From Leucobacter chironomi DSM 19883 (GTDB lineage Bacteria > Actinomycetota > Actinomycetes > Actinomycetales > Microbacteriaceae), in NCBI RefSeq assembly GCF_000421845.1, contig NZ_ATXU01000004.1, positions 207,669 to 271,668 of the forward strand: DNA of 64,000 nt. Direction: 5' to 3'. This document shows, one piece after another, positions 16,643 to 23,684 of this stretch. The first letter of the stretch is position 1, and each line of letters opens with the position of its first letter. The notes beneath the pieces are model-generated. The model ran no database searches and was not told the origin of the DNA. It saw only the letters and a list, made by a program, of their open reading frames with translations. Position numbers and translations under genes: made by a program.

Positions 16643-18285
16643 CAGTCGTACTTCCCTTCGGCGCGCCAGTGCCCGGCCTCGTGCAGCAGCAGCCAGGCAT
16701 CGCCGTCGGCGAGCTGCAGTTGCAGCCTGAAGCGCACGGCGGCCCCTCGCCACCACTGCTCTCGCAGAGGCCAGATCGGCGACCAGCCGCAGACCGGAGC
16801 TGTGAATGGGGTGCTGTTCACCCGCAGCTGTGCGGGCCGGCCGGTGAGCAGTTCCTCCTCGTCGACGCCCACGACGCCCCCCGCGCTGTCGAGAAGCTCG
16901 GCGGGGAGCGGATCGGGGAAGACGAGGCTCGGCACCGGCCCCGGGATCGAACCGGGCCAGGGCCCGGCGGCGGATCCGCGCGCCCCGCGCCGCCCCATGC
17001 GACCGGTGCTCCACGGCACGAAGCTCTGCCGGTCGGCGAGCAGACGGCCGCCGATGAGCCCGACTGTGCCCACGCTCGTGTGCCCGAGCCGGCTCTGCAC
17101 CCTGCTGAGATGGTGGTGCACTCGGGTGTCCGGCTCGGTGCTCCAGAGCCCCGGCTCGTGCGCAGCGGCGCGGTCGGTGTGGACCGGTGACAGGCGTACG
17201 TGGCCGATCCCTGCACCTTCCCGGCCGTGTTCCGAGCCTTCGGGCGCCGTCGGCATCGCGGCGACCTGCCAGCGCACCCGATTGACGGCGTCGGCCGCGG
17301 TGAAGCGATGCGGGTGGGCCCACACCCGCTCGTGCCGGACGCCGATGTCGTCGGTGAGCTCGACGCGCAGCGCGGTGCAGACGAGGCGGTCCTCGGCGAG
17401 CCCTGAGATGAAGCGCTCGGCGAGGGCCATGCACGCGAAGGCCAGCTGCTCGGCGCTCTCGACCGGGGGCTCGAGCGCGAGCTCCACCGAGAGCTCGCGC
17501 ACCGGCGTGCGCGGACGCACCTCGGAGCCATGCTGCGGGCCGGATGCCGAGGCTCGCCGGTGGGCCGCGACGCCCTGCGGCCCGAACCGCTGCCGCACTG
17601 CATCTTCGGGAAGCGCCGCCAGCGCCCCCAGGGTGCGAATGCCGAGGCCGTGCAGCACCTCGGCGAAGGCGGGATCGGCGGCTCGGGCCACGGGGAGGTC
17701 GCTGAGGAACGCGGCTGCGGCTTCCGCGGGCACGATGCGCACGCCCTCGGACGGGGCCAGGATCCCGGGGTCGCTGGAGGCCGCACGCGCGGCCTGCTCC
17801 GCGGCGAAGCGGCCGTCGGCGATCCCGATCCTCGCCCCCGGCAGACCCAGCTCCGCGGCGAGGCCCAGGAGCGCTGCGGCGGCGCGCTGCTCGCCCCCGT
17901 AGTATCGCGCCGGGCCGCGGGCGCGCATGGCGCAGAGCCCCGCCCGCAGCGGCTCGACTCCTGGGATGAGTCGTTCGATCGCGGCGAGCACGGGAGCGAA
18001 ACGGCGCTCGTCGACCTCGGCATCGTGCGGCGGGACCGCGAGTGACGGACAGCGGGACTGGGCTTCCGTCTCCCGCAGTCCGACCCGCACCCCCTCCGCG
18101 CGCGCGGCCTCCGAGCACGCGATCACCTGCCGGTTCGCGATCAGCGCGATGGTGGGGGAGTCGGGCGGATCCTCCCCGGCGCCCTGCAATTCGCGCAGAT
18201 AGGCGTGCACCGGCCAGTCGGGCACCCAGAAGACGATGATCCGCTCCGCGGCGCTCGGCGCCGCGCGATCGACCGCGGTACTCAT
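16642..18285 (-). CDS. imuB: ImuB, catalytically inactive Y-family polymerase-like adaptor
   Basis: A 547-residue Y-family polymerase homologue that bridges DnaE2, ImuA' and the sliding clamp in SOS mutagenesis. The first catalytic motif, D-x-D in active DinB, reads FWVPDWPVHAYL here, and the later SxDE motif is also absent, so it should not polymerise, as in mycobacterial ImuB. The little-finger-like region (TPVRELSVELALEPPVESAEQL) and a long C-terminal tail are present. The ATG at 18285 shares ATGA with the imuA' stop, and its own stop overlaps the dnaE2 ATG, so all three genes are translationally coupled. Confidence 0.9.
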   Translation of the reverse strand: MSTAVDRAAPSAAERIIVFWVPDWPVHAYLRELQGAGEDPPDSPTIALIANRQVIACSEAARAEGVRVGLRETEAQSRCPSLAVPPHDAEVDERRFAPVLAAIERLIPGVEPLRAGLCAMRARGPARYYGGEQRAAAALLGLAAELGLPGARIGIADGRFAAEQAARAASSDPGILAPSEGVRIVPAEAAAAFLSDLPVARAADPAFAEVLHGLGIRTLGALAALPEDAVRQRFGPQGVAAHRRASASGPQHGSEVRPRTPVRELSVELALEPPVESAEQLAFACMALAERFISGLAEDRLVCTALRVELTDDIGVRHERVWAHPHRFTAADAVNRVRWQVAAMPTAPEGSEHGREGAGIGHVRLSPVHTDRAAAHEPGLWSTEPDTRVHHHLSRVQSRLGHTSVGTVGLIGGRLLADRQSFVPWSTGRMGRRGARGSAAGPWPGSIPGPVPSLVFPDPLPAELLDSAGGVVGVDEEELLTGRPAQLRVNSTPFTAPVCGWSPIWPLREQWWRGAAVRFRLQLQLADGDAWLLLHEAGHWRAEGKYD

Positions 18286-18932
18286 CGCGGCACCAGCCTG
18301 CGGATCTCGGAGACGGCGGGATCCGCTACGGCGCCGCCCGCGAAGCGCACGGTGTGCCGCGCCGTGCCTCGCCGATCGAGGGTCTGCACGGTGAGCTCGC
18401 GCTCGTCGAGCAGGCCGTGCCCCTCGCCGAGTCCGCGCCACCGCGACTCCGTCACCCGGAGCGTGCTCTCGGGGCGGGGCCAGTCGCCCACCGCGACCAG
18501 CGCGGAGCCGTGCTCGCGCAGCCGGGCCGAGATCCGCTCGACCTCGCCTGGCCGCACTCGCGCCGGCGGGCGCAGCAGCACCATGGTGAGCACCTCGCTC
18601 AGCGCGCCGGCGATGCCCAGGGCGTCAGAGCCCGGGCTGGGCACGAGCACGCAGCGATCGAGCGCAACACCCAGCGCGGCGGCAGCCTCGGCGCCGAAGG
18701 CGGGACAGCCGATCACCCCGCACCATGAGCCGGCCGAGGAGGCCTCGGCCAGCAGCGCGAGCGCGAGTTGCATCGAGCCGTGCACCGCATAGCTCGCCCC
18801 CTTGCGCAGAGCCCCGCCCGGCAGCAGCGGGCGCAACCCGGGCGAGGTGGGGAGTGCGCGATCGTCGAGCCGCAGGGGCTGCATCTCGGTGATGCGCTGC
18901 TGCAGCGAACGGACGGTCGCGGCGGGATTCAT
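18282..18932 (-). CDS. imuA': ImuA'-type mutasome protein
   Basis: A 216-residue RecA-like-fold protein lacking a recognisable Walker A, matching the position and size of the actinobacterial imuA' gene that opens imuA'-imuB-dnaE2 operons. Readable core segments are LLPGGALRKGASYAVHGSMQ, LVPSPGSDALGIAGALSEVL and GSALVAVGDWPRPES. The ATG at 18932 is 6 nt after a GAATAT -10 box whose spacer contains a perfect LexA palindrome, so it is the first gene of the SOS operon. Assignment rests mostly on operon context, because the family is divergent. Confidence 0.82.
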   Translation of the reverse strand: MNPAATVRSLQQRITEMQPLRLDDRALPTSPGLRPLLPGGALRKGASYAVHGSMQLALALLAEASSAGSWCGVIGCPAFGAEAAAALGVALDRCVLVPSPGSDALGIAGALSEVLTMVLLRPPARVRPGEVERISARLREHGSALVAVGDWPRPESTLRVTESRWRGLGEGHGLLDERELTVQTLDRRGTARHTVRFAGGAVADPAVSEIRRLVPR

Positions 18933-18938
18933 GCAGCA

Positions 18939-18967
18939 ATATTCGAACATATGTTCGAATAAGTCAA
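18939..18967 (-). promoter_or_regulatory. SOS promoter of imuA'-imuB-dnaE2
   Basis: On the minus strand TTGACT (18962-18967), a 17-nt spacer and GAATAT (18939-18944) precede the imuA' ATG by 6 nt. The LexA palindrome fills the spacer, so a bound repressor would block RNA polymerase directly. Confidence 0.8.
18941..18960. promoter_or_regulatory. LexA box (SOS operator)
   Basis: A perfect 20-bp palindrome, ATTCGAACAT followed by its complement, containing the actinobacterial LexA consensus GAAC-N4-GTTC. It is centred about 19 bp upstream of the imuA' start codon. Confidence 0.95.
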
Positions 18968-19017
18968 TCCGGGCGCGCCCATCGCGGATCGGGATCGGGG
19001 CTCCTGCCAATACCGCG

Positions 19018-19023
19018 TAGGAT
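19018..19023 (+). promoter_or_regulatory. -10 box TAGGAT of a leaderless transcript
   Basis: TAGGAT lies 7 nt before the ATG at 19031. This favours that ATG over the in-frame GTG at 19025. Confidence 0.55.
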
Positions 19024-19030
19024 AGTGGGG

Positions 19031-19354
19031 ATGAACGAGGACGAGCTAGACGATTACGAGCGCGAGGCCGAGCTGTCGCTGTTCCGCGAGTACCGAGACA
19101 TCGCCAGCCAGTTCCGCTATGTCGTCGAGACCGAGCGCCGTTTCTACCTGGCCAACGAGGTCGACCTCAAGCGGCAGGACGCCGGCAGCGATTTCTACTT
19201 CGAGCTGTCGATGAACGATGTCTGGGTGTGGGACGTGTACCGTTCCGACCGCTTCGTGAAGTCGGTGCGGGTGCTCACCTTCAAAGACGTGAACGTCGAA
19301 GAGCTCTCCGCCCGCGAGTTCAAGCTGCCGCAGGAGCTGTCGCTCGACGAGTAG
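19031..19354 (+). CDS. DUF2469 family protein
   Basis: A 107-residue conserved actinobacterial protein, very acidic at its N-terminus (MNEDELDDYEREAE) with the invariant core LFREYRDIASQFRYVVETER and the FYFELSMNDVWVWD segment. Function unknown. In many actinobacteria it lies between rnhB and yraN; here it is next to the same locus (M23 peptidase, xerC, dprA, comM, yraN) but rnhB is absent and the block is rearranged. The start is set by the TAGGAT box. Confidence 0.92.
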   Translation: MNEDELDDYEREAELSLFREYRDIASQFRYVVETERRFYLANEVDLKRQDAGSDFYFELSMNDVWVWDVYRSDRFVKSVRVLTFKDVNVEELSAREFKLPQELSLDE

Positions 19355-19472
19355 CAGTCGTTGTTGAGCGGGACTCCGCTCACATCCGCGCAGATGAGGC
19401 CTCGGCGGTCGGGTTCTCCACAGATCACGGGATCCCGCCCCGCCCGCCGTCGTGCGATGCGAGAGTCGGAGC

Positions 19473-20108
19473 ATGACTCCTTCCGCTCGCGTCGCCGCCG
19501 TCCTGCTCACACTGCTCGTGCTCCCGGCGAGCACGGGTGCGGCTGGGGCGGCACCCGCGGTCGCGGCCATCTCAGATGAGGGTGCACCCGCCGCCCGGAA
19601 CGTGCGGGCGGCGGAGCCTATCCCGGTGGCCGCGAGGCCGCTGGAGCCTGCTCCGGAGCCCGCGAAGCCCTCGGCGGTGGCCCTTGCAGCGCTCGCCGCC
19701 GAGAGACCGCCGACGCTCTGGATTCCGCCCTTCGGGTCCCTCGATGTGACGGGTCCGTACCGACCCCCACCACATCGCTACGGCTCGGGCCACCGGGGGA
19801 TCGATCTCGCCGCCGCAGGAGGGACGACGGTGGTGGCGCCCACCTCCGGAACGGTCACCTTCGCAGGCACGGTGGTGGACCGGCCTGTGGTCTCGGTGCG
19901 AGCGAGCGAGGGCGTCGTTTACTCCCTGGAGCCCGTGCGCAGCCGGCTTGCGGCGGGAGACGCGGTGGCGGCCGGCGACCTGCTCGGCGAGGTGGCGGGA
20001 AGCGGTCACTGCCTGGAGGAGTGTGTGCACCTGGGGGTGCGGGTGAGTGGCGAGTATGTGAATCCGCTGCGGTACTTCCGCAGCCGCCCGCAACTACTGC
20101 CCTGGTGA
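19473..20108 (+). CDS. Secreted M23-family peptidase (LytM-like)
   Basis: A 211-residue secreted protein with a signal peptide (SARVAAVLLTLLVLPASTGAAGA), an Ala/Pro linker and a LytM/M23 domain that binds or cleaves peptidoglycan cross-bridges. The first zinc motif is present as GHRGIDLAAAGGT (H-x3-D), but the second motif reads CVHLGVRV, so the first His of the usual H-x-H is replaced by Cys. Reduced or absent peptidase activity is therefore possible. M23 genes of this type are typical neighbours of rpsB/tsf in actinobacteria. Start chosen at 19473, the Met nearest the signal peptide; a Met seven codons upstream is less likely. Confidence 0.85.
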   Translation: MTPSARVAAVLLTLLVLPASTGAAGAAPAVAAISDEGAPAARNVRAAEPIPVAARPLEPAPEPAKPSAVALAALAAERPPTLWIPPFGSLDVTGPYRPPPHRYGSGHRGIDLAAAGGTTVVAPTSGTVTFAGTVVDRPVVSVRASEGVVYSLEPVRSRLAAGDAVAAGDLLGEVAGSGHCLEECVHLGVRVSGEYVNPLRYFRSRPQLLPW

Positions 20109-20212
20109 TCGAGCGATGAGGTGATCCGCTCCTCGACGACCCGGGCGGGCTTGTGGTCGCAACCCGTGGGAGCGGCGCTGCGCGGTGCGGTCCCGCATCG
20201 ACGCCGTGCGGT

Positions 20213-21127
20213 TCAGGCGCGCGGGTGGGCCTGCCGGTAGCTCTCAGCGAGCCGCTCCGTGGAGACGTGGGTGTAGACCTGGGTGCTGGCGAGGCTCGCG
20301 TGGCCGAGCATCTCCTGCACCACGCGCAGATCGGCTCCGCCATTCAGCAGGTGAGTGGCGGCGGTGTGCCGCAGAGTGTGGGGGCCGCGGGGACCGCCCC
20401 CGGGTTCGCGTTCGAGCTCGCGTGCCACCAGGCGGTAGACGGCGTTGGTGCCGAGCCGTGCGCCTCGTCGGCCGAGGAAGCACGCAGCGGCGTCGGGCTG
20501 CTCGGCGCGTAGCGCGAGCGCCGGTCGCCCAGCCTCCAGATACGCGCCGAGGGCGCTCGCCGCCGGTCCACCGAGCGGCACCACGCGCTCCTTGCCGCCC
20601 TTGCCGAGCACCCGCACGGTGCGTTCGCGCCGGTCGATGCCGTCGAGATCGAGTGCGCAGAGCTCGGAGACCCGCAAGGCGGACGCGTAGAGCAGTTCGA
20701 GCACGGCGCGGTTGCGCAGCTGGTCGGGATCGCCGCTCTCGGCGAGCCGGGCGGCGCGGTCGAGGATACGGGTGATTTGCTCATCGGCGAGCACCCGGGG
20801 GAGTTCGCGCCGGCTCTTTGGCGCGCGCAGGCGCGAGGCCGGGCTGCCGGGAACGAGACGGCGCCGCTCCAGCCACGAGCCGAACGACTTGAGCGTTGCC
20901 ACGTTGCGGGCGAGCGTGCTCGGGGCGAGTCCGTGCTGCTGCCGCTGCCAGAGCCATCCGCGCATGAGCTCGAGGTCGCATGCGGCGAGCGTGGTGGCAC
21001 CGGACTGCTCGGCGAAATCGCAGAAGCTGCGCAGGTCGCGCTCGTAGGCGCGTACCGTGTGCTCGGAGTAGCCGTACTCGAGGCGCACCGCGGCGATGAA
21101 TCCCTCGATCGCCGCCGCCAACTCCAT
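20213..21127 (-). CDS. xerC: Tyrosine recombinase XerC
   Basis: A 304-residue site-specific recombinase that resolves chromosome dimers at dif. It has the SAM-like N-terminal core-binding domain (YGYSEHTVRAYERDLRSF) and a complete catalytic set: Arg in SALRVSEL, Lys in GKGGKERVVPL, HTLRH, GHASLASTQVYTH and the Tyr nucleophile in the last motif. Usual length. The ATG at 21127 is preceded by GAGAAT at 6 nt. In related genomes xerC follows dprA directly; here about 1.2 kb with an unknown gene and a dprA-derived repeat separates them. Confidence 0.92.
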   Translation of the reverse strand: MELAAAIEGFIAAVRLEYGYSEHTVRAYERDLRSFCDFAEQSGATTLAACDLELMRGWLWQRQQHGLAPSTLARNVATLKSFGSWLERRRLVPGSPASRLRAPKSRRELPRVLADEQITRILDRAARLAESGDPDQLRNRAVLELLYASALRVSELCALDLDGIDRRERTVRVLGKGGKERVVPLGGPAASALGAYLEAGRPALALRAEQPDAAACFLGRRGARLGTNAVYRLVARELEREPGGGPRGPHTLRHTAATHLLNGGADLRVVQEMLGHASLASTQVYTHVSTERLAESYRQAHPRA

Positions 21128-21222
21128 ACCTTCATTCTCGCCGCTGCAGCGCCTGCCGAAGGGCGGATCCATCCGGCGTTTCGCGGCACTCCGCCGTTCC
21201 GAGGAATTCCAGCCCGGCGTCA

Positions 21223-21259
21223 TAGTCGCGGATCAGCCGATGGCACCCCGCCGAGGCGG
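21223..21259. repeat. 37-bp direct repeat copied from dprA (copy 1, att-like)
   Basis: Exact copy of dprA positions 22651-22687. The match extends 5 more bases leftward after one mismatch. Read on the minus strand it encodes part of the conserved DprA segment SAGCHRLIRDYD. Immediately beyond it the frame bears no resemblance to DprA, so this is a short duplicated site rather than a gene copy. It lies 96 bp upstream of the xerC start. Confidence 0.9.
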
Positions 21260-21365
21260 GAGTGCTGCAGCCGTTCACCGGCGGATGCAGCGCGTCAGGG
21301 GCCGGTCGAGGTGCGATGCTGGTCAGCGAGACCCTGCACCTTTCTCCTCGCCGCGAGCAGCGCAC

Positions 21366-21371
21366 TAGGAT
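21366..21371 (+). promoter_or_regulatory. -10 box TAGGAT of a leaderless transcript
   Basis: TAGGAT lies 7 nt before the ATG at 21379, the same geometry as the DUF2469 gene. It fixes the start of the unknown gene. Confidence 0.55.
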
Positions 21372-21378
21372 CCCTATT

Positions 21379-22242
21379 ATGCGCAGCAGGCTCGGAGGCA
21401 ACGAGGACCAAGTGATCCGCTTCATCGACGCGGCGCGGAACCTGAGCGCCGAGGACATCGAGCCGGTCGTCGTGGGCTCTCGCGGGCAGGAGGTCCGCGA
21501 TGCGAGTTTGCGGATCCTGGACGTCCCTCGGTCTGCCTCGCACTACGCGGCCGTAGCGTCTGCTGTTCGCGGCCTCGAGAGGGACGTGCGGGCGAAGCTC
21601 CCGCAGCCCACCACGACTGCCGAGCGAATGACAATGGGGAGCTTCACCTCGCTGCTGGCGTCTGCTGTGTTCGCTCTCGCGTCGCGGACGCAGCTCGATG
21701 ACGACACTGTGGCCTTGGTGGTGGATCCGTTCGCGAAGCGACTCGGGTTCGAGTGGCGCTCCTGGGGAGTGCACAGCGCAACAAGGAACTTCTGGAGCGG
21801 CGAGCCCGACGACGACGATGAAGCTCCTGAGCCGAGGTTTGATCGCAACGATCCAGCATCGGCGGCGCGCATAGCATTCGGGGTGAGCGAAGAGCTCGGT
21901 GACAGGGAACGGCAGCAGCTCGCCCATTTCCTCGACCCCGACTATTCGGCGAGGATCGAGGACGACGAGCCGGAGACGATGTTCGAGGATCTCTACGACT
22001 CGTACGAGCATCGCTTCTCGCTGGGCGCGGAGATCATGTACGGCCTCAAATACCTTTCGTTCCCGGTGTCGACAGGCCTCGTCGACTACGAGGAGTACTA
22101 CGCCCTCAACGACGACGAGTCCGAGCGGTTCCGCAAAGATCCCGAGCTGGCGCTTCCGCTGCTTGAGCAGTGCCGCCGACGCGAGCAGGACGGCCGCCTC
22201 ATGCAGCAGCTGCCTGTCAGCAACCGGGGTACACCGGTCTAA
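21379..22242 (+). CDS. Unrecognised 287-residue acidic protein in a dprA-flanked insertion
   Basis: I do not recognise this protein. It reads as two parts: an N-terminal, probably helical region of about 140 residues (VIRFIDAARNLSAEDIEPVV, then a hydrophobic SFTSLLASAVFALASRT helix, ending FAKRLGFEWRSWGVHSATRN), then an acidic linker (EPDDDDEAPEPRF) and a helical C-terminal region rich in Glu, Asp and Tyr (DLYDSYEHRFSLGAEIMYGL, YEEYYALNDDESERF). There is no signal peptide, membrane anchor or known catalytic motif. It runs opposite to xerC and dprA, which flank it, and the segment carrying it is bracketed by 37-bp direct repeats derived from dprA. Cargo of a small mobile or defence-like insertion is an inference. 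Confidence 0.7.
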   Translation: MRSRLGGNEDQVIRFIDAARNLSAEDIEPVVVGSRGQEVRDASLRILDVPRSASHYAAVASAVRGLERDVRAKLPQPTTTAERMTMGSFTSLLASAVFALASRTQLDDDTVALVVDPFAKRLGFEWRSWGVHSATRNFWSGEPDDDDEAPEPRFDRNDPASAARIAFGVSEELGDRERQQLAHFLDPDYSARIEDDEPETMFEDLYDSYEHRFSLGAEIMYGLKYLSFPVSTGLVDYEEYYALNDDESERFRKDPELALPLLEQCRRREQDGRLMQQLPVSNRGTPV

Positions 22243-22287
22243 GCCGGCGGCCGCTCGCCGTGCGACCATCGCTCCTCGCCATCGGGT

Positions 22288-22315
22288 CAGGGCTCAGGGC
22301 TCAGGGCTCAGAGCT
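22288..22315. repeat. 7-bp tandem repeat, four copies
   Basis: Three copies of CAGGGCT and one CAGAGCT in the gap between the unknown gene and the convergent 3' end of dprA. Confidence 0.8.
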
Positions 22316-22358
22316 CGGGGCGCGGGACTCCCGGCTGCATCGTGTCGCGCACCAGGCG

Positions 22359-23684
22359 CTACCGCACTGAGTGTGCGAGTGAGTACCGTCTCCCGTTCGT
22401 CGCGTCGTCGTGGCAGCGCACTCGCCCGAGCAGTTCGAGCTCTGCCAGCACGCCCTGGATTCGATGGGGGTCGATGCCTGCGACCGTTGCGAGTTCTTCG
22501 AGTGAACGACTGCCTCTGAGAGGGAGAGCGTCGATGACGCGCACGTGGAGGGAGAGCTCACGTTCATCGGTCTCCGGGAGATCGAGCATGTTCGGGGACA
22601 CGCCAAGCAGTTCAAGAAGTTCCGTGCCGCTCGTCACGAGGGTCGCGTCGTAGTCGCGGATCAGCCGATGGCACCCCGCCGAGGCGGAGCTGGTGATGGG
22701 GCCGGGCACGGCTCCGAGCGGACGCCCGAGCGCGGCCGCGTGCCCGGCTGTGTTGAGGGAGCCCGACCGTACCCCGGCCTCGGTGACGAGCGTGGCCCGA
22801 GCGAGTGCGGCGATGGTTCGATTCCGCTGCAGGAACCGCCATCGGGTGGGGGCGGCTCCCGGTACCATCTCGGAGCAGACGGCCCCCGTCTCGGCGATGC
22901 GGGCCAGCAGCGGGCCGTGCGAGCTCGGGTAGACCCGGTCGGCTCCGCCCGCGAGCACCGCGACGGTGGGGGAATCGAGGGCGAGCGCGGTACGGTGCGC
23001 GACGGCGTCGATGCCGTAGGCGGCCCCCGAGACGATCGCCGCACCGGCCGCGCACAGGGCCTCGGTGAGCTCGGCGGTGACGCCGGCCCCGTAGCCCGTG
23101 CAGGCTCGAGCGCCCACCACCGCGACCGAGAATGCCGAGAGTGCGGCGAGTTCACCCCGCGCCCAGAGCAGCAGCGGGGTGTGCTCGCCGAGGTCGTCGA
23201 GCGCGCTCGGCCAGTACGCGGACCCCGGCGCGACGAGCCGCATTCCCGCATCGATGCCGCGCTCGAGATCGCCGAGGCTCGCCGCGCGGTCGAGTCGCAG
23301 CCGCCAGCGCGCGAACGCCTTCGACATCGCTGCGGAATCCAGTTCGACCCCGCCGTCCGCGAGCGCCTCCTCGCGGGCGCGCCCGGCCTCGACGCCCCCG
23401 AGCAGCAGTCCGAGCGCACGCACTGGGCCGAGCGCCGACACGAGGCCGCCCGCGATGGCGTCGCCGGGCTCCACGAGCCGCGCCCACACCACGCGGGCGA
23501 ACAGGGCAGCGCCCCCGTCGTCGGCTCCATCCCCGTCGCCGGATCCATCCGGGTCACCTGTGTCACCCGTACCGCCGGGGTCGCGCATCGCGCCATTCGG
23601 GGCGGGCTCCAGCCGGGCCAGCCGCTCGCGCACCTCGCCGTCGACCCCGAGCAGCCGACGGGCCTCCGACTCTCCGCCGCTCAT
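22359..23684 (-). CDS. dprA: DNA-processing protein DprA
   Basis: A 441-residue RecA loader for single-stranded DNA in transformation or recombination. It has the Rossmann-like core (FSVAVVGARACTGYGAGVT, IVSGAAYGIDAVAH, VAVLAGGADRVYPSSH, SEMVPGAAPTRWRFLQRNR) followed by VTEAGVRSGSLNTAGHA and a complete C-terminal winged helix (SLEELATVAGIDPHRIQGVLAEL). The N-terminal region contains a Gly/Asp-rich insert (GGTGDTGDPDGSGDGDGADD). Its ATG shares ATGA with the comM stop. The last 97 codons lie beyond the 37-bp direct repeat and may have been supplied by the inserted segment. Confidence 0.92.
   Translation of the reverse strand: MSGGESEARRLLGVDGEVRERLARLEPAPNGAMRDPGGTGDTGDPDGSGDGDGADDGGAALFARVVWARLVEPGDAIAGGLVSALGPVRALGLLLGGVEAGRAREEALADGGVELDSAAMSKAFARWRLRLDRAASLGDLERGIDAGMRLVAPGSAYWPSALDDLGEHTPLLLWARGELAALSAFSVAVVGARACTGYGAGVTAELTEALCAAGAAIVSGAAYGIDAVAHRTALALDSPTVAVLAGGADRVYPSSHGPLLARIAETGAVCSEMVPGAAPTRWRFLQRNRTIAALARATLVTEAGVRSGSLNTAGHAAALGRPLGAVPGPITSSASAGCHRLIRDYDATLVTSGTELLELLGVSPNMLDLPETDERELSLHVRVIDALPLRGSRSLEELATVAGIDPHRIQGVLAELELLGRVRCHDDATNGRRYSLAHSVR
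22651..22687. repeat. 37-bp direct repeat inside dprA (copy 2, att-like)
   Basis: Coding sequence for the conserved DprA segment (SAGCHRLIRDYD), duplicated exactly at 21223-21259. The two copies bracket 1391 bp that carry the unknown gene and the dprA 3' end. Confidence 0.9.

Noticed and set aside
19025..19030. GTG at 19025 as start of the DUF2469 gene
   Set aside because: It lies only 1 nt after the TAGGAT box; the ATG at 19031 has the expected 7-nt spacing and matches the family N-terminus.
21132..21290. Full dprA pseudogene upstream of xerC
   Set aside because: Only about 43 bp match dprA; sequence on both sides is unrelated, so a duplicated site fits better than a gene remnant.
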